Positions 4,430 to 5,284 of a stretch of 5,284 bases of DNA are shown here, piece after piece. The stretch covers positions 1 to 5,284 of the forward strand of contig ONWZ01000140.1 of assembly GCA_900321645.1 (NCBI GenBank), read 5' to 3'. The stretch is from an uncultured Eubacteriales bacterium. Its GTDB lineage: Bacteria > Bacillota_I > Bacilli_A > RF39 > UBA660. A model generated the notes under the pieces. The model worked only from the letters and a program-made list of their open reading frames with translations. It was not told where the DNA came from and ran no database searches. Each line of letters opens with the position of its first letter. The stretch's first letter is position 1. The position numbers were made by a program, and so were the translations under genes.

Positions 4430-4669
4430 TTAAACAATATCATCAAATAGTTGCCTAATATCTATTTCTAATGCATCTGCAAATTTACCTACAGTTTCAA
4501 GTAATGGTGTTTTATCAATTGATAGGCATTCTAAATCTCTAACATATCCATGCGTCAATCCAGTTAAATCCGCAAGTTCTTGAAGTGTATACTTTCTCAT
4601 TAAGCGATATTTCTTTATATTTTTTCTAACAATTAATGATAATTGTTCTTTAGAATATCTACTAGTCAA
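4430..4669 (-). CDS. XRE-family helix-turn-helix regulator
   Basis: A 79-residue, single-domain DNA-binding protein. Residues 17-77 form the five-helix Cro/CI-type fold: IKKYRLMRKYT (18-28), helix-turn-helix LQELADLTGLTHGYVRDLE (29-47) with the recognition helix at 39-47, then LLETVGKFADALEIDIRQLF (56-75), the usual closing helices. No effector domain is present, as in small phage-, plasmid- or toxin-antitoxin-type repressors. The start is TTG (minus 4669-4667): an upstream in-frame TGA leaves no other choice, and GAGG lies 12 nt upstream. A nearby ATG opens only a 4-codon frame. It is transcribed away from the lipoprotein gene and shares the 149-bp gap with its promoters, so it may regulate itself or that gene. 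The targets are unknown. Confidence 0.88.
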   Translation of the reverse strand: MTSRYSKEQLSLIVRKNIKKYRLMRKYTLQELADLTGLTHGYVRDLECLSIDKTPLLETVGKFADALEIDIRQLFDDIV

Positions 4670-4743
4670 AGTACATCACTTCCTCTCTAGTAAAATTATT
4701 TCATAAAAAATATAAAAAATATGTCGCCTACAAGAAGTTTTAA

Positions 4744-4769
4744 TGATATAATGAAAATAGTGATATAAT
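4744..4769 (+). promoter_or_regulatory. Tandem extended -10 promoters of the lipoprotein gene
   Basis: TGATATAAT occurs twice, at 4744-4752 and 4761-4769, exactly 17 nt apart. Neither has a recognisable -35 box, which is tolerated with a TGn extension. Predicted starts are near 4759 and 4776, giving leaders of about 60 and 43 nt before the ATG at 4819. The 17-nt direct repeat could also bind a regulator, for instance the divergent XRE protein. Confidence 0.55.
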
Positions 4770-4818
4770 ATAATTAAAAAGAAAATAAACTTTAAAATGA
4801 GTTTAAGAGGAGGTTTAA

Positions 4819-5284
4819 ATGAAAAAGAAAATAGTTGCTTTTTTAATATTGATTATGGTACTTATACCTTTGACCGGGTGTAATAACAAAAAAGTTAAAG
4901 ATTCCAAGGAAACTAATAATACAAAAGAAGTAAATAAAGATATTAGTACTGATGAAAGTAATGACAAAGATAATGATAAGAATAGTAATTCAAACACCGA
5001 AACAAATAATGGTTTAGAAGAAAACAATAATGTAAACACTAATACAGCTCCAAAACAAGATGAAAAAAAGGCTAATAACAAAACCAATAATAATACTAAT
5101 AATAGCAATAATGATTCCAACACAACTCCAGCAGGCACTCCAACAAATACCCCAAGTTCTGGTAATAGCAATTCTAACAATAATCAAAATACTCAACCAA
5201 CTCAACCAGTAAAATATAATGTATATTTTAATTCAAATGGTGGAACACAAGTTTCATCACAAACAATAGAAAATGGAAAAACTG
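4819..5284 (+). CDS. Surface lipoprotein with Asn-rich linker and Flg_new repeat (3' end outside window)
   Basis: The frame stays open for 155 residues to the window edge. Residues 1-21 are a lipoprotein signal peptide: basic MKKK, a hydrophobic core, then the lipobox LTGC with the lipidated Cys21. Residues 22-130 are a low-complexity linker dominated by Asn, Thr, Ser, Asp and Lys, turning Pro/Thr-rich near 104-130, typical of a wall-spanning stalk. From residue 132, KYNVYFNSNGG followed by VSSQTIENGK matches the beginning of a Listeria-Bacteroides repeat (Flg_new/InlB B-repeat), a small beta-grasp module found in repeated copies on surface adhesins. The protein is therefore exported, lipid-anchored and probably repeat-bearing beyond the edge; its ligand is unknown. 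ATG follows a full AGAGGAGG (4806-4813) by 5 nt. The minus-strand hydrophobic frames over the linker are shadows of the Asn/Thr codons. Confidence 0.9.
   Translation, partial: MKKKIVAFLILIMVLIPLTGCNNKKVKDSKETNNTKEVNKDISTDESNDKDNDKNSNSNTETNNGLEENNNVNTNTAPKQDEKKANNKTNNNTNNSNNDSNTTPAGTPTNTPSSGNSNSNNNQNTQPTQPVKYNVYFNSNGGTQVSSQTIENGKT

Noticed and set aside
4389..4480. Possible tRNA gene on the minus strand
   Set aside because: TGGAGCAGATG reads like the end of a tRNA with CCA, and a 7-bp acceptor match (GCAGATG at minus 4480-4474 with 4399-4393) exists. However, no T-arm, D-arm or anticodon arm folds, and the 5' half is coding sequence of the XRE gene. The first copy at 2238 has no acceptor partner at all.
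5075..5115. AAT-rich microsatellite
   Set aside because: The triplets follow the reading frame and encode an Asn-rich linker with many interruptions; it is ordinary low-complexity coding sequence.
4815..5205. Leu/Ser- and Ile-rich minus-strand open frames
   Set aside because: They are the reverse complement of Asn/Thr/Lys codons in the lipoprotein linker. Their apparent membrane helices are an artefact of that composition.
1..5284. CRISPR array or alternative genetic code
   Set aside because: No regularly spaced repeats of CRISPR length were seen. Tryptophan is read from TGG and no gene needs TGA as a sense codon; the TAA-only stops fit a small AT-rich sample.

Overview
The window is AT-rich DNA of a low-GC Gram-positive bacterium (Bacillota, probably an uncultured gut Bacilli or Clostridia lineage). 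Supports are strong AGGAGG-type ribosome sites, extended -10 promoters of the form TGATATAAT, A/T-rich codon use, a lipobox signal peptide and Bacillota-type gene families. Tryptophan is encoded by TGG, and all eight visible stop codons are TAA. No gene fixes the species.

Left part (1-2200), ordinary chromosomal genes. The 3' end of an unrecognised gene is followed after 1 nt by a small protein with a transglutaminase-like Cys/His/Asp pattern (120-650). It converges, across a shared hairpin terminator, on a one-helix membrane protein with a C-terminal zinc ribbon (661-978, minus). A mirror-image promoter pair (996-1026) separates that gene from an apt operon: adenine phosphoribosyltransferase (1054-1593), then a membrane-anchored protein of unknown function (1602-2198).

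Middle part (2200-4150), accessory genes. A Panacea-domain (DUF4065/SocA-like) protein at 2477-3004 overlaps by 29 nt an uncharacterised basic protein at 2976-3545. This layout fits a PanAT-type toxin-antitoxin pair. Tandem promoters and a 14-bp direct repeat lie upstream. A near-consensus promoter, whose -35 box sits in the loop of a 13-bp inverted repeat, then drives an orphan gene (3673-4146).

Right part (4150-5284). A terminator is followed by an unexplained block of GC-richer hairpins (4218-4265), a minus-strand XRE-type regulator (4430-4669), and the start of a surface lipoprotein with an Asn-rich linker and the beginning of a Listeria-Bacteroides (Flg_new) repeat (4819 to the edge).

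The least expected signal is a pair of related minus-strand elements at 2196-2283 and 4345-4427. Both read GTATCT, 5 variable nt, GCTCCATT, then 9-10 nt, a perfect hairpin and a T-run. The first also has a TTGCAT-N17-TATAAT promoter at the right distance. They look like two members of a small-RNA family of about 85 nt, with an exposed CUCCAUU that could pair with AAUGGAG in the apt ribosome-binding site. This is inference from sequence alone.
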